NCBI GenBank assembly: GCA_948099385.1
Contig: CANUEZ040000129.1
Coordinates: 7,260,501-7,324,500 of the forward strand
Origin: Fasciola hepatica
Taxonomy: Eukaryota; Platyhelminthes; Trematoda; Plagiorchiida; Fasciolidae
Direction: 5' to 3'
DNA: 64,000 bases
The notes under the pieces were generated by a model, which was not told the DNA's origin, made no database searches, and saw only the letters and a program-made list of their open reading frames with translations. Of the stretch, positions 14,701 through 30,000 are shown piece by piece; position 1 is the first letter of the stretch, and each line of letters starts with the position of its first letter. The position numbers were made by a program, and so were the translations under genes.

Positions 14701-16521
14701 GATTAGTACTGCACTCAGCCGTGTCGTACAATCATCGTTTAGACACGGACCACCGGTATTTTCTGTCATTCCGAATCAGTGCATCGCATACTGAGGTCTT
14801 TTTTATTCCACGCATGCGCTTTAGTGCAGTGGAAGTGACATACACCAAGGCTTTCTACACTGTTATGTACTGATGATGATCTGACTTTGAGACTAGAAGT
14901 GTCAGTGAACCACGTAGAGTCCTAGTTGATTACGTGTGGTAACAAGCCGAGCGATAGCAGATTGCTATCAACTTCAAATTTGCCGGGTCGTGGGGTTTGA
15001 ATCTCCTAATTCAGAGGTGATAAACGCATAAACTTCTCGACCCCCATTGATCTTCTTACGCTGTGTGATGTACGGCACATGGTCAGTATTGTTCACATGC
15101 ACAGTACCAAATGGATGATACCAGTCACTAGGATGTGCACCCAAAACGAACAGGTTGCTTCGAGTGGAGCATGTTTTACTCCTACATTCGGATAAAGCTT
15201 CTCCATCGGCATAATTTGCAGTTGGAAGATGACTAATAGTGTCCAACTCAAGATGTATTTGAAAGGCATGAAAACTGTAACTAGCTGACTTCACCGTGAG
15301 GGAGGGTGATAGACCAGGTCACGCAGCTAGTGTTGATGATTACCTTGGACACACTTCAATTTTGGACAAATTCCATTTTTCAATAATTTTATCCTTTAAC
15401 CTCATAGTTTGACTACTGTTTGTTCCCTTAGGGTTATTCTTTTTCCTACTGGGATTTTCTAAGAAAAAACAATCAAATCAAGTGACTAATAGTGAAAGGT
15501 GACCAACAGAATGAAATTGGAAAACAAATATCCTAAATTGTTATTATTTCACGAGACATGATTAAGTCAGTAGCGTAGGAGTGTTTATTGTTAAGCTTAC
15601 CAATGATTTTATCCATCCTAGGTACTGATTTTGTTGTTCAGTTATTCGTTGCTCATTAGAATACGCAGTATAACCGCATGTAAAATAGACCGAGCAAATG
15701 ACCGATACACAGGATTTCAGTCAGACATACTCGTCCGGAATAACAGACATTCACGACTGAATGGAACAATTTGTTGGCATCCATTCTCCTGATGAGAAGC
15801 ATTTCTTAAAATTGAATTCAACAAAAACATGATCAGAATTACCTAATTACGAAAGGTGCACGAGTTAGGAATAGAATAATTTTCAGTCAGTTATCATTGA
15901 CTGCAAGTGACAGGTTGCTTTTGCTACCTCATGGTGCGGTGGATGCGGTACGTCCATGGATGTCCCCATTCACTGCACTCGTGCATGAGTAATTTACTCG
16001 CTGGTTTGCTTGTTTTTGGTGACTTTCCGTAGAACGAATGACCAACCCTCGATACAGACGTGATAGAAGTATTTTTTTTCCAGATTTACGACTGCATCGA
16101 CATTAAAACTTTCATAAAATTAGTTCAGAACCGGGTTTTAAGTCAAACTCACATAACACTCATGTTGATAGCAAGGGAATAACTAGAAACGGCTGTGTGC
16201 GGGATACACAACAAGCATGTGCTATTTCTCTGAACTTTAACCATCTGTCCATGGTCAGCGACCAAGCACATGTCTTGGTTGTGACCAAAGCAATCCTTGT
16301 TTTTCTCTCTGCTAATGGCCACCTGTTGCACGGGAGCACCAGAAACACATCCAACAAATCAGTTAGAAATTCCCAAAAATTTGCTCCATGCTTTGACTTA
16401 AGTCAAAGTGTGCCATCAAATGACCTATCATGGTATATGGTAGTTGGTGGCTGTCGCTGTTTTACTGTGTACTGGTGGTACTATTACTATTGTTATTCTT
16501 ATTATTTTTCTTCTTCTTCTT

Positions 16522-16552
<31 letters not shown>

Positions 16553-18005
16553 TTAACTCTCTGCAGTTTGGATTCAGTCGCGATAAAGCGAATATCCTTC
16601 TCCCTCACTCCCTGCTTCGTAACTCTCACAATGCGGAGTGAATGGCCTGTGAATTCTGTCCACCAGATCAGAAGCTAAAGATGCTTCAAATTAGCCAATA
16701 GAGATAGGAGGTGACATCATGAAATTCTCAGTTACTGAAACATTTATTCACTTAACTCCCTATTGGACCGAAATGTCGACGGCAAGTGGACCTTGCATAA
16801 CAATTATATCAATTTTTAACAAGCCGATGTTTTGTGAGTGAGTGTAATACGGGGAAAGCTAAGATTTACGTGAGATGGAAGCCAAATATCAAGGAAAGTG
16901 CTCAACTTCTCTTTGATCCCAGGGTAAATAGAACATTTCTTTCACTCTGGGGTACTTTACTTGGGAGGCGGCGGTGTGTATATCCTACAGCTGCATAAAC
17001 GAAAATAAATCACCAGATGAGGTAAATTTAGTCATCTAGTGTTTATCAGCCCCCTTTTTAGGGTTAGAGACAACACGTTTCGCCTATGAGGCGACTCGTG
17101 TTAAACAGTTAAGTTGCACAGATCCCCTTTACTTAATATGTGCGTACTTGCATCCGTACGTGTGTGTGTGCATGAGTTTATGTTCTGGGGAAAGTTTAAG
17201 TAATAAAACTGAATCAGACATCAGTCTGAAAGCTGATGAATTTTCCCTTTCCTGTTGAATTAAGGAAAGGTAGAAGTGAATTGGAGTGTGATCATTTATT
17301 TAAATGATTTACAAATTTTCTGATTCACTTTTGCCTACTGAAAATATTTGTAGTAACCAACTGACTTGATCGTATTTGATGGTAAAGTACAACGGACATC
17401 AACGACGCAGGATGTGGTTGCTTAAAACCGAAAAATTATAGGGTCATCGATAAATTCCGATTAGATTTTGAAAAAAATTAAAGGGAATATCTGTTTTTTG
17501 TTGTCATGAAGACAGGTTACGTTGGACGAGTTGGTGGATACTTGAATGCACTAGTCGTGCATATGATTGACTGTTTTCACGCTCAAACTGACACTGAATT
17601 AAAGAAAGAGGATGTGATGGACATGTGTGCATTGCGATGAGGATCAGTTAACGCTAAAAAATAACTGCTCAAATGCATTTCATTCGTAGAAGAGGTCTCG
17701 CGATAACTTTTGACCAGCCCTTTTATTGTGCGGTGGAAGCGATTTGTATCAGAATTCACATAAAAACTGAGCAGCAATTGTTTTGTTGTAGAATTTTCCG
17801 CATTTCTGGGGAAGTATCAACTAAATTTCTTTGTGGGAGAGTGAGGTAATTATATTTACTGTATTCCCTTCATGTCTACGAGTCATAGCAAGGCACGTGG
17901 ATCCACTTGTACACATTCTCACCAGTAATATTCAGTAATCCGATCGGAAGATTGGGGTATTGCGAATTAAGTGGACATATGTGTTTGTTTGTTTGTTTGT
18001 TTGTT

Positions 18006-18058
<53 letters not shown>

Positions 18059-21000
18059 TCGTGTGCGATGAGTGGCTAACATCCAAAGCCAGCGCTGACA
18101 CAGCACGAACCGTTGAAATTCAGTTAGGATATTCTTTCAGCTATCTAGTGTGGCTGACTCACAGTCATGTACTCTGGGCTGAAATCCCGGTTATAACTAA
18201 GTGGATGCGTACTAACGAGTATTCCTCACAGGTTACGCAGAAAGACTGCTTTCTAATAATAAGTCGATATCTGATACTGAATGACTGATCATCTCATTAA
18301 CGACTCAAATCCATTACTCAAACTGTCTTGCCATTTCAACTGAACTAAATGTCTCCAACAAGCTGATGCATAGATTTCGATCTATTCCGATCTTCATCAC
18401 GTCATTTCTAGATTATCGCAAAATTGTTTTATGCGCAGTATAGAGGCCATATGAACTCATGTAAACACTTCTAGTCACTAAATATGCGAACCTTTTAGTC
18501 TGAATTAGAGCTAAAGTTCGCCGTCGCAAGTTTTGAGCGTGCGCGGATTACAAAAAGGGCCGGATTTTGTCGCGACCCAAACTAAAGCCGACAGCAGCGA
18601 TGCATCTACCACATTTGCTCAGTTGCCTGAAAACGTAATCTCTGTTTGTCTGGAAAGTCCACAGCCTTCAAGCTATGCTCCCGTGATCCCACTTCACGGC
18701 TAGTTTATATCATCTCTAAGAAATGCTACACGGGAACAAATAACTGTCCATATTTGTTTTAATGTAGCCATTCAAAGCATAAGGTTTCAGCATCCTTATT
18801 TACGAGCACCATTTAAATTTGAACTTTCCCTCTCCGGCTCGTTGGGATATGAGTTTACAAGCAAAAAATACATTTAGATTCAGTATCAAATGTCCTTGAT
18901 AGGGTGAGCTAATAGATGAATTTGCCAGTTTTCCAATCAAGGAATGCCGATGATGCCACCTCGATTGGAAGTGAATCGCTACAAATATATTACCTATTTG
19001 AATACCTGGTCCCCTGTCGCGCACCTATCAGCAACCTACTTTCGCGTTTTTCTCTTCCCTCCGGTGTCTGTTGGTGTTGTGTCCTTGATGTTTTCAAGTG
19101 AGGACTTGGTCGATACATACTTCGGGCACATTAAGCTGCATACATCAAAATGAAGAGTAAATAAACAACCCCGTCTCAAAATCAATCTAGCAGACTCAAA
19201 ACCTGGTCATTCCATTGATAACCGATTTCTTCAAAAGAAATTCGTTGTATGAGAGAGAACTTGACGGTGCAGCATGGTCAAATACTATTGGTTTACTTCC
19301 CAAAGCGCGGGGCAGAATAATAGGAGACACGGATTGACTTTGTCTACTTCTCCTGTCCTGCAACGGACATGCATGTATCAGATCACCAGTTACAGTGCTT
19401 AGGAGAACGCAAGATACACGCACACCACGGCAAGCATCCTTTGAGTTTATTCAAATGCATCAATAGTATCAAATTGTTTGCCAACTTTCGGGTAATACTT
19501 TGCCTACTGAAGTGCTGTTAGTAGGTGAGGTCCATTTGTGGAACCATCCAAACACCATAGTGGACTCGTTTGGTTGCTGACATCTGAGTAACAACTGAAA
19601 CGATTGAAAGAAGCAAAAAGACGGTACTCGTAGAGTACCATAACTCAGAAGTATACTTATTAATGTCTTTTGGCGGTGATTAGTCATCGTTTATTGCCCA
19701 CATAAGCCGGTGGAATGCGATATCAAGGGAATGAGCAAACAATAAACCATGTAACCTGTTTTATCATTTTGCAACTATCTAAGGTGGTAGTGTTGTGACC
19801 TCAGTCATTTTGAGAAAATTAACATTTTACGGGCAGCGCTTTGGAATTGTTATCTTTGTGATCTTCGCCGACTTTCATTGCACTGTTTTTCTTCGGTTGC
19901 ACACGCTTTATTGAACTGACCTTCTCGAGGTTTCCGTCGATCCCACCTTTGACACACTTTCGGTTTTCACTGATTTCATTCGCTTGCTCGACTTTTTGGT
20001 CCGTCGTTGCCTCCTTTTGCCTTCCGTATGTTTCTCGTATCGGCACTATTTCTGTGGCACATTATTTAGGGTGCATTATCCCATCGGTTTACGGACACGA
20101 ACCCTCTCTGTTCATTTGGCAGCTGGAAATTCCTTCGTAGTTTCCTTCTAGACTATAGAAGATTCAATCCGAGGTTGCTAATCGAACGTCTTCTACGTTG
20201 GTTTTAACTTTCGAACTCGTATTCTGGGTCGTATCGTTCTGACTATCAATACGGGTTCCATTGCAATGAAATAAAATGTATGGTATCTCCACAAACCCTC
20301 TCGCAAGGCTGCTGGTCAGCAGTGACCGAAAAAGCCTCGTTGCTATGAGTTCTGCTACTAGCTACGAGGCAATTACAGAATTGCAAGCCACCGAAAGAAA
20401 ATGTTTCCCTCTGTATCCAAAAGCGTTGCATAACATCTGGCTTTATTTGTGCGTTATTTGTTTCTTCGTTAAATGCCAACCCCCGGTTGAGGCAGACAAT
20501 TTATTTCACAAAAGACGGCCTATTGGTTTACTGGATACATTATAAATTGTGACACAGAAGCTTCCTAGTGCCGGGTTCTGGCTTCTTTCAGCAAACTGGA
20601 CCGATGCGAATTTCATTAGAACAGTAGTTTTGGAAGCTATTGAAAATGACCGATTCGGTAACTAGGAAGCTTTATAGAGCTACTGTTAAAAATGAGATCA
20701 TAGGGCATTCACCATCATGACGTGACCCAGAAGAACCACAGTCGGAATTTTCGTTTTATGCCTTTTTGATTCAGATGACCAGGGATTAATAGATGATTAT
20801 GATGTGAGCACTAGTCACCATAATTTTCACTTGCATACAAATCAAGATGCAATAATTGCCTAAAAAATCAATTGTTAGAATGTACTTCATTATCACAGCA
20901 AGGTGTTCTTCAGCTAAATAGTGATGATTGGAGGTAAGAAGATGAAGCGTGGTTTGCTTGAAATCATCAAGGCACTTCTATGACACGTTTATATTTTATA

Positions 21001-24000
21001 AGCCCATTCTATGTACAGTGGACAAAAAAACTGTGGACACCTTAAAGGGGTCAAATTCCGCAACGTACTACTCAAAAGCTTTCTAGTAGGCAAAATAAGG
21101 CAAGTCCCACTGTATCATGGATAATAATTATGACAAGACAAAGTAGAATGCATGACAATCGTAATAACGAAAAAAAACCGATGAAATACAGCGTCCGCTT
21201 TAGTAAGTATATTTGACAGATAAACCGGCTGCTTATAAAAATGGACTGCCGGAAATCCGGAAAAACTCGAAAGATCTAAAATTCTTTCGCTGCTTTTTGA
21301 TTCACCTGCACAAAACAGTTTTGTTCACTTACTTGGCGCAATGATGTTGCAATACAGTCGACTCCGGTGTCACCCCCGCCGAGAATCGCAACTCGTTTGT
21401 CTTTGGCAAGAGCATGCAGTGCAATCTCATCTGGTAGTTCGCTAAATCGGGAATCAATAGGGGATTTCACTCCGCGATGCTGTTCCTTTTGCCAGCGTTC
21501 GAGGAAGCTCAAGGCAAAATAAATACCATTCAGATGTCGGCCTAAACATGTCACAAGGAACAAAGAAAAAGGGGGAAAAGTAAGAATATCGATAGGCAAA
21601 TAACGAGACTGTGGAATAAAGAAGACAGATTGAGTTAGTCAGAAACACAAATGGGGGGGGGGATGAATTTAGAGCGAGAGAATAGAGATCAGTATGACCA
21701 TCCCAAAAACCGAATGAGTTCGAATGTGCATGAAATGCTCAACAGATAACTGATGAACTAAGAAATAACAGCTACCGCATTCGTAGTGTATGCGCTGATA
21801 TAAAAAAAAATCATCATTAGAACCATTCAGTCAGAAAACAGAGACAGGCTTGACAAGAATACGATAAGATAGTTTCGATAGCAATGAACAGGGGAACAAA
21901 ATCATGAGGTCAGCGGGAGTGAAGGAGGGCAATAGAACCTTTGAAACCAAAGCTAATAAAGTGTTTACAAAAAAGTGAATTCAATTCTAGATTCGTCTAA
22001 CTAACTAGTCGATAAATTTGCATGCTGCTCTCGTTCATGCATCTCTGCTGGTAACAATAATGTTTCTGATCAGTTTACAACTGGGATGAATTGGGTAAGA
22101 CATGGAATATAATTAGGAGAGGGGGATTTTCCAGTCAGACTCTTTCCTCTGATTCTACTCAATGTTGTTGAAGAGCAGAAACGAACTTGTCACGCAGTTG
22201 GGAAAACATAAACAGATTCTTTTTCGTGTTTTATGGGACTTTGGGGAACATGAAAATTCAAAGCAAAAAAGAACATACGTGGTTAGAAATCGGGTCTAAA
22301 ACTTTGGGAATAGAACAAAATTTATACGAACTGGAAAAAAGAAAGGAAAATTAGTCTTTGAAAATTTTCAATACAACTCGCACTTTTCACAAGGGAACTA
22401 ATGAGGATCTTGGAGGAAGCAAAGGGGAGATTTTGGGATTTTAGATGTTTAGGACAGAAAATTATTATGTACAATAGATTGTTCTCGAGCTTGTTTGGTG
22501 ACAGGTTTTTTTCTTTTCCAACAAACAGTTTTGTTTTCACTTCATTATCTGTGTGCCAAAGCGAGGGAGTTATACCTATAAACACAGGGACCTAGGTGTA
22601 GTATTCGCAACGCCCAAACTGATAGGGCGTATTGAAATCACTCCAGCCCAAAGCTATGCCAACCGAAGTAGCAAGAATGCCAAGGCTGCGAAATCGCACG
22701 TTAAGTGTATTGTAGAACGGATTTCTATAAATATGTTAAGTCAAAGAAAATAATTGGCAGGTGCCAAGTTGGCCAGTCACAGCGGACTACTGCTGTACCT
22801 TTCCTCGTCGATTCGGATTGTTTTAGGTCTCTCGGCGTAAGTGGCCACGAAGCTGTACCTGGCTGTGTCGCAGGTAATACCTACTGATTTAGCACACTAC
22901 CAAATTGTCAGAAGGAATCAACGACAATGGTCCTGGGACTTAGAATAATGGTGCGTATGAGATATCGAGAGTTTGTGTGGTCAAGATCCTGGTGACATTT
23001 AGTACTGCTGTCAGTGATAGAGTATGCACTTCATCTCTAAACTGATCATCAGAGGTTTCTATAACTTCAGCGCCACCGGCCATCCGTAAAAATACATACG
23101 AATAGTATTTATTTTCATTTCTCATAGCAACCGGAGTAGGTGCCGTCATTACTGAGTTCCAGTAATCCAAAGAAAAACTATTTACTCTGTGGGGGGGGGG
23201 GTATTGACTGATTCACCGTCAACACGCAGCCTGACTTTGCCAGCCGACCATCGCCGTCATTCTGAGTCACGTGATGCGCAAGCAGCGCCTGTCGAGGTCA
23301 GTGCCAGAGTTAACGGAATCACGAGCATAAGAACAGCGGATCGGTTGCGTGGATCGGTAAGTTGAGAAAGAAAGCCTGTTAATCGGTGGCTGGCCGTATC
23401 ACCAGTCATTCCAAACAGTCGGTCTCGAAACCAGTTGTACCGATTAGTTTTGCGCAACAACTGGTCACAATGACCAGGTTCCAATATAAGTATTATTTTG
23501 CACCAATAAACGGGGGTGGTTTGGAAGCTGGGATATTTTCCTCTTAGAGCTATCTATAGAGGGACAGCTTAGAACTATTAATTTGTTTAATGAGGCTTAG
23601 AAGTGGAAATATGGAGATGATCGTATTTCCTCTTATAACACTTCGGCAGTGTTTAACAGAAGAGACTGGATCCTCAAAGCTGACTTAATTAGATTCTAAA
23701 ATCTTGTAGTTCTGTGCCTGCGCACACTACCACCATTTTGTTGAATATTCTACCTTTGATGTGTTCAGTGAATCTAGCTGAAATTCTTGGCCGCGTAGAT
23801 CGAATTACCAATCAACTCAAGCTCGATCGCGTAAAGAGTTTTTCGGGAAACTGTTTCATTAGATCGAAGTAAGTTCGGTGGTCAGCTAACCTATGATGAA
23901 CCAAAGGTACAACCAAAATGAGTTACGAAAAACTTTGTTTTGGATAAATCAATGAAAGTCTCGATTCGGAACTTTTAAGTGAAAGCATGTAAACGCACCG

Positions 24001-27000
24001 GGGATGTTCAGATCACGTGGCCATGTCGATCCAAGACACAAAATTACCGCATCGTAATTTTGTAGCAAGTGTTCACTAGACCACTCTACTGTGTCCTCAT
24101 TATCTGCACAATTTGCATTCAAATCGTGCCGCCCGTTAGAATCACCGAGACCGCCAACTCGTGTGCTGACCACAAACTGGACACCGTTTTCACGCATTAA
24201 ATCCAAACGACGGTCGAGTACGTGACGGTCTAATTTCATTGTCGGAATTCCGTATCGGAGTAGACCGCCTGGTTTGTCGCGACGTTCGACCACAGTTACC
24301 TCGTGTCCAGCCTGTGGACCAGGGAATAACGAAGGTCGGAAGAGAATATAACTGAAATCGGATTCTCTTGTTGTCAGAAAGCAAAATTGAAATGCATCCA
24401 AGTGGAAATAATGAGTTGTGAACCAGTACTTCGTCTTTCAACTTACTATCAAACTAAGGTATATTCCGATTAAGAGAACGACCTAATGAGGTGTTGGGTT
24501 AGTTTCTCTGCACTTCATCCAAATGAATGCTTTCCATAAAACGTGCGGCTTGATTCGTTGGTTCTTATATTTGCTTTGTGAATTATTAAGATAAACTAAT
24601 AGACAGACCGGAGGTGGTTGAGCGGGTAGAGTCTCCAACTATCAGTTCTAAAGTATGATGCTCAAATCCGACCAACATCAGATCAGATGGGTGGTAGATA
24701 GCGGTCCGTTTTCGCCCGGCTCATTACCGCACCTGACCCACATGTTTCTCCACTCCAAGTCGCAGAGTTAAGATAGCGCTTTATTCCCACTAGTGCACTG
24801 CTTCTTCCACTGCACTCACCCAAAGAATGCTTAGCATCAGGGAAATGAATGACGAACTCATGGAACTCGTTTGATTCCAAAGAGTGAGTAACGCCCCACC
24901 TTGAATTAGAATTCTGTAGAGGTCGATGGCTTTCAAAGTTTGGATCATTTCGAAGACAAGTCGATTCTAGACCAGCTGTTGACATTGACATCACAAAACA
25001 CAGGGAATGATGCGTTACGCAAGCCTTATCTTGCGAAGATCGGTCATTTAGACCAAAACAGTGGTTTTGATTTTAGGCAGATAGGGCTAAGTGCTACAAA
25101 CAAATCAGGTAAGTGGCAGATTTGCGGGTGCACATGCGAACGGCTGTACGCAAGGTGGCCTTCCGAAGAACATTCGTCTATCATTTACGATCTAAGTACG
25201 CGATCACCAGCGTACAATAATGAAAATTGATCCCGTATTTAATCGGGTGTCCACTTTCCGATGTTCGGTTTGGTTGGCATCGGGTCACTAATTCGGAGGT
25301 ATGCGTATAACAGGGGTCAAAAAAGTGTTAGTGACTTCAACCGTCAAAAAGCTGATAGTTAATTTGAATTGCTTCAAGGATTGGAAGTTAGGTAGAATTT
25401 ATCGTATTTTGTTATCATTTCCTTGAAAGAGTACTCAAGGCACCAAACAACTGCTTGGCAAATATGTTTGCAAGACGACTTTAATAGGTTCCCAAAAGGA
25501 ACTTGGCTCATGAATCTACTATCTAAATGTACCGTGATACTTCCTTAGATTGCAAACTCCCTGACTGCAATATCCTGCCTGCAGGAAACACTTTTCTCTC
25601 GCAAAATAATCCTCTTCCCATGACTATTACCCTCCCAGCAAGAAACAACTTGATCCATCCCGGCTAGTGTTATTGATGGAAATCCACGATAGTTTTTATG
25701 GGGTCAATCAAAATGACGACTTCAACATTCACGGAATCCCCAAACGAAATGTCTTGACAAATGAACCGACCAAAGAGGTAGGAACTGATGATTGCAAGAC
25801 CAATGAAGTCAGTCACTTCACCTAACTTTAACATTAATAGATAAAATACAGCCCTAAACCATTATACAAGAGAAGAAGCTATCGATGAACAAAATGACCA
25901 TCTAAGTATCGAGAAGATCATGCGATTGCTCTGTCATTTACTGATGAAATTTACAAGGATGAATAGCTTGTGGAATGATCGTTTGAGATAACTTCATTTG
26001 GTGCTTACACATGCGAATAGTAGAAGGGGTGTATCTATTGTCACATTAAGAGGGTGAATCAGAAGCCTCGGTTATAGAGATTGAAGCGGTGTATTACCAT
26101 ACCTGACCACAATAGTTCAGGCGGGGCCACCGTCTGGGTGGAAGGGGGACAGTCTATCATCAAAGTTAGAAATCTTGCATTGCAGTGTGTCGAAAATATA
26201 ACGCGCTACTGGAAATGAGCATTTATATTATTCTGTGTCCTCTAGTTATGCTTCATTTATGCTTGGAACCATATATTCTTGATGGGTAATTGACAACAGT
26301 GGCAACTTTTTCTGACTCATGAACATACACAGTGATATAAACAACTCCCATAAAACTGCTCAGGCTTTCAGTTTACGGAGAGGTTGGATTCTAAACTTTC
26401 CAGAATACGGTTATTTAGGAAGAGTACAGCAGTCAAAAACTCGGTGATGAATTGACACGTTGGACCGATGTCACTAACCTTATTTAACTGATCCGCACAA
26501 GCCAGTCCGGCTGGGCCACTTCCAACGATCACTACACGACGTCCAGTTGGTTCACGAAACTTCTCGGTTCCTGCTTTGATCCAGTCCTGTTCCCAGGCTT
26601 TGTCTGCAATTGCACATTCAATATTCTTGATTGTAACTGGATCAGAATTGATGCCAAGTACACAGGCGGCTTCACACGGGGCAGGGCATACTCGTCCGGT
26701 GAATTCGGGGAAATTGTTGGTTTGTAGCAGAGCTAAATGTGCACTATGCCAGTCATTCTGTTGTGTAAATTCATTTTGAGATGAGAAAAATGGAAATTTT
26801 TGGTTTTGAAATGACCGAATATTGGGGGAAAACCATCCTTAACTGTACCATATGGACAAGTTGTTGATCTGATTTGATACGTTAGTTGATTTATGACTTT
26901 TGAGAATAATCAGTGCGTTCGGTTGGCATAATACCCAATTTGATTTTTGCAATAATTATCCGATCAGTTTGAGTAGTGAGAGATTTGAATTGTTTATGAA

Positions 27001-30000
27001 GTGATTAGTCACTTGAAAATCAAAGAAGCAATGAATGTATAGCTGCTCTGCCGGCGGTGATCAGGCGGTTATCGTGATGGGCTTCAAACACTTCGGTCCT
27101 GGGTCCGAATCCTGATTTCATCACCGGTCACTTTCCCTAAATAGCAACTTCTAACTGGTCTTTTCTCCGCTCCTAAAATATTGTATCATTATTGCACAAG
27201 TGCAGGTAAATAAATAAGAAAACTTCTTCTGGCTTGCTAGGAGTTATCATCAATGCGTATCTGACAAGGCGCGTCTATGAGTTTTCCGCTCCAGTCGTTC
27301 AATACTGAATACGCACATACAAACGGACTATTCCATATCCACACGCGCTCGTGCATGTGTGCTCCAACCTATTACGAGATTGATGACTTCGAGGTGCACT
27401 CACATCTGCCACGTAACTGTGACTAAGCGAGAGTTACCCTCACCATTGTATTGTTCATGTACGAGTGCACGTTCACTAAATAAACTCGATCTGTAGGAAT
27501 TACTTCCAGCGTGACAATACACAAAAATCCCCAATTGCGATTTGAATCCCGGGTGTATCATCAAGAGTTATACTACTGCCCGGTGTTTCATTTTGTGAGC
27601 TACTCATAGCAATGGGAATGGGGAACCCGGAGTCTTGAGGCATGAGATGATACACAGTGTATGTTGCCAATGCTCGGGAAGTATGATCCAGACAGTTTAC
27701 TATGAATCATGGATATCAGAGATTTCTTTTGTACTCGGTACGCAATATTACCAGTCGAGGAGTCATACTACCGGCCAGTTAACGGCCAGGTTGACGTAGG
27801 TACATTTTCACTTCACACAATCGATAACTTTATCATAAGCTGTTTCAGTTTCAAGTGATTTTTCTGACAAAAGCTAGTTCTAAGAAGAATAAGTCGATTT
27901 GATGCGGTTACAGTTGGCATAGAAAACTGGTTTATAGCATCAATGCAAGACATTTTCAGTTGACCGATAACTCTTTTTCGAATATCAACCGAGTTTGCAT
28001 GGTGTTTCACCCGGAGACACTCCAGAGGCATCCGTCACTGGAATTGATCATGGGAAGTAGGTAAATAAATTGTTGAATGTGCAACAGTCGGAAATGTTTT
28101 TTGGTCTAAAAAAGTAGAGACCAGAAAAAACCTTTATCCGTCGACTTATTTGCCCTAATCTCCTTGTGGTTACATGGGAAAAGTTTTACTGAATCATTTA
28201 TTGAGCTGTTCCAACATTTCGGATGTGGCTTAAAAGCAGATTACTCTGTTCAGTTAGTATTGATAATCGTAAGCATTGTATACATCCACCCTGATCCAAA
28301 TGACCGACTAATCTATGATGCGATATGCATTCGTCTCTACAATCCCCCATTGTGCGCCCAAAAGCAATTCGTGCAAGCGCTAAGGCTTCCTTGGCCCACC
28401 CCCTACCCACAAACTAACCACAGATCCGTTGATCCGACTAATGACACGGCAGACACCCATTCACTGTCCAGAGACGGATCGAGGTCACGCATGTGATATT
28501 TGATCCCCTCTCCACCACTTACATTTTGACTCATCGCCTTATCTTGATTTTCTGTTCTGTTCACCTAACACTGTTCATATAAAATGTGATGTAATGGCAT
28601 GATTACGAATCACTGAAAACGAGCTTGTTCGCCACCTTGTGTTGTTCTCCATGTGCCCTGTGGGATTATTCGGACAATCTATGATGTCTTACATGAAACA
28701 ACCACAAGCCTGTCTGGATCAGCCATCGTGGGTTATTTTCGAGCGTGAACCTAATTGGACAGAATCATCACATACACGAGTCGACTATGATGATAAACAA
28801 TTACTTTGCTGGAATTTTACGGTAAAGATGGTAAAAATAACTTTTGCGTGAACTGAGACTCACATTGAACACTAAATCATTCCAGTTGGGAATCAAATTG
28901 CCCAGTGGACAGCCGGCATACGATTGACAAAACGGGACCCCACAGTCCATACACCGGGCAGCTTGTTTTCGTAAATTTTTGCGAACAGCCTGATGATCGT
29001 ACACTTCTCCCCAATCGTGAATGCGTTCTTCCGTTGGTCGATACGCGGTTTTATTCCGTGCGTAACGTACGAAACCACGCAATTTGTCCAGTTGTTCTTC
29101 TGGTTCTTGTGCTGGACCGTAACTAGATTTGTTGTCGGCAAAATCTTCTATGTCAAGCGTGCTTTTATTCTATATAGGTAACCAAAAAAGGAGAACAAGG
29201 TGAATATTAAGAAATTTACTCTTGCTCATGTTCTTTTAGTTATTTTTGCTGCAGCAAGTTCATACAAAGACACTTAGCACTTCTGTCCAAAGTACAAAGT
29301 TATATGGAGTCTATCTGTCAGGGAGTTGTGTAAACCCAGCTACAGCCAAATTACAAATCATTGTGAACGTGTCAAGCTGAGTCAACCATTCAATACACTT
29401 CCGCCTGCGCATTTGGCTGAACTAGGTGAGGGAATGTGGAAGAAAACCCTGGCCGAAGAGACTAGAAGAAAGAAACTCTTTTAGCCGTGCCCGTCAAGGC
29501 AACAATCTCATTGGGTGAGCACGCTCGAGAAGTTTCCTTTTTCGCTCTAAGTAGCGCATTATTCTCTCAAAGGCTTAAGGCGCATTGTGCTGTCGTATTC
29601 TATTTTCCATTAGCGGACTGAAGCGACCAGAGTTGCAAGCGGAAGGTGAGTGCGTAGGTGCTCGCAGCAGATAACGAGTGCGTATGCGATCAAACGATAC
29701 AACACTGTCGTTTCCTCAAATATTACTGGATAAAAATTTGAAAAGGAGGACAGTGAATTTTCGTAACAAACATGATCGCGCCTTACATTTTTTCCGTAAT
29801 CACTCGCACTGGGAACTGCCTAACCGATACGGTAATTGGTATTTCTGAATCTACTGTTATTTGTTTTCACTCGTTCTCATCACGCGAACTCAAATCGGAA
29901 AATTTGGAAATTGCACTTTTGCCTCTTCAGAACTTTCCGGTTGCCGACAGCAACAATGAACAAGATACAGAATCGTGAAACCAGGAAATTCGAGTGACCC

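Larger units (their letters stand above)
4489..21332 (-). other. GOGAT intron j-k, 16,844 bp
   Basis: Holds repeat 4640-4765, the TA microsatellite, an LTR-like repeat (8440-8700), a Penelope-like fragment (9866-10010), the left inverted repeat arm and three simple repeats. Between 5480 and 8440, 10860 and 12990, 15900 and 17980, and 18060 and 21330 I see nothing recognisable apart from the simple repeats listed. Confidence 0.85.
26758..28863 (-). other. GOGAT intron g-h, 2,106 bp
   Basis: Contains SINE family 2 (27050-27218), a tRNA-like head (27530-27605) and a Penelope-like fragment (28230-28400). Confidence 0.85.

Noticed and set aside
14974..15294. 106-codon frame conserved in both inverted repeat arms (partner 39881-40201)
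   Set aside because: Of eight base differences, five change an amino acid and three are silent, so there is no sign of selection on protein. Conservation follows from recent duplication. It starts with GTG and resembles no known protein.
16197..16556. Frames rich in Ser, Phe or Leu
   Set aside because: They are translations of the TTC microsatellite.
17876..18288. Frames with Thr-His or Val-Cys runs on both strands
   Set aside because: They are translations of the GT/GTTT repeat; the same holds for the His-Thr frame at 45886-46080.
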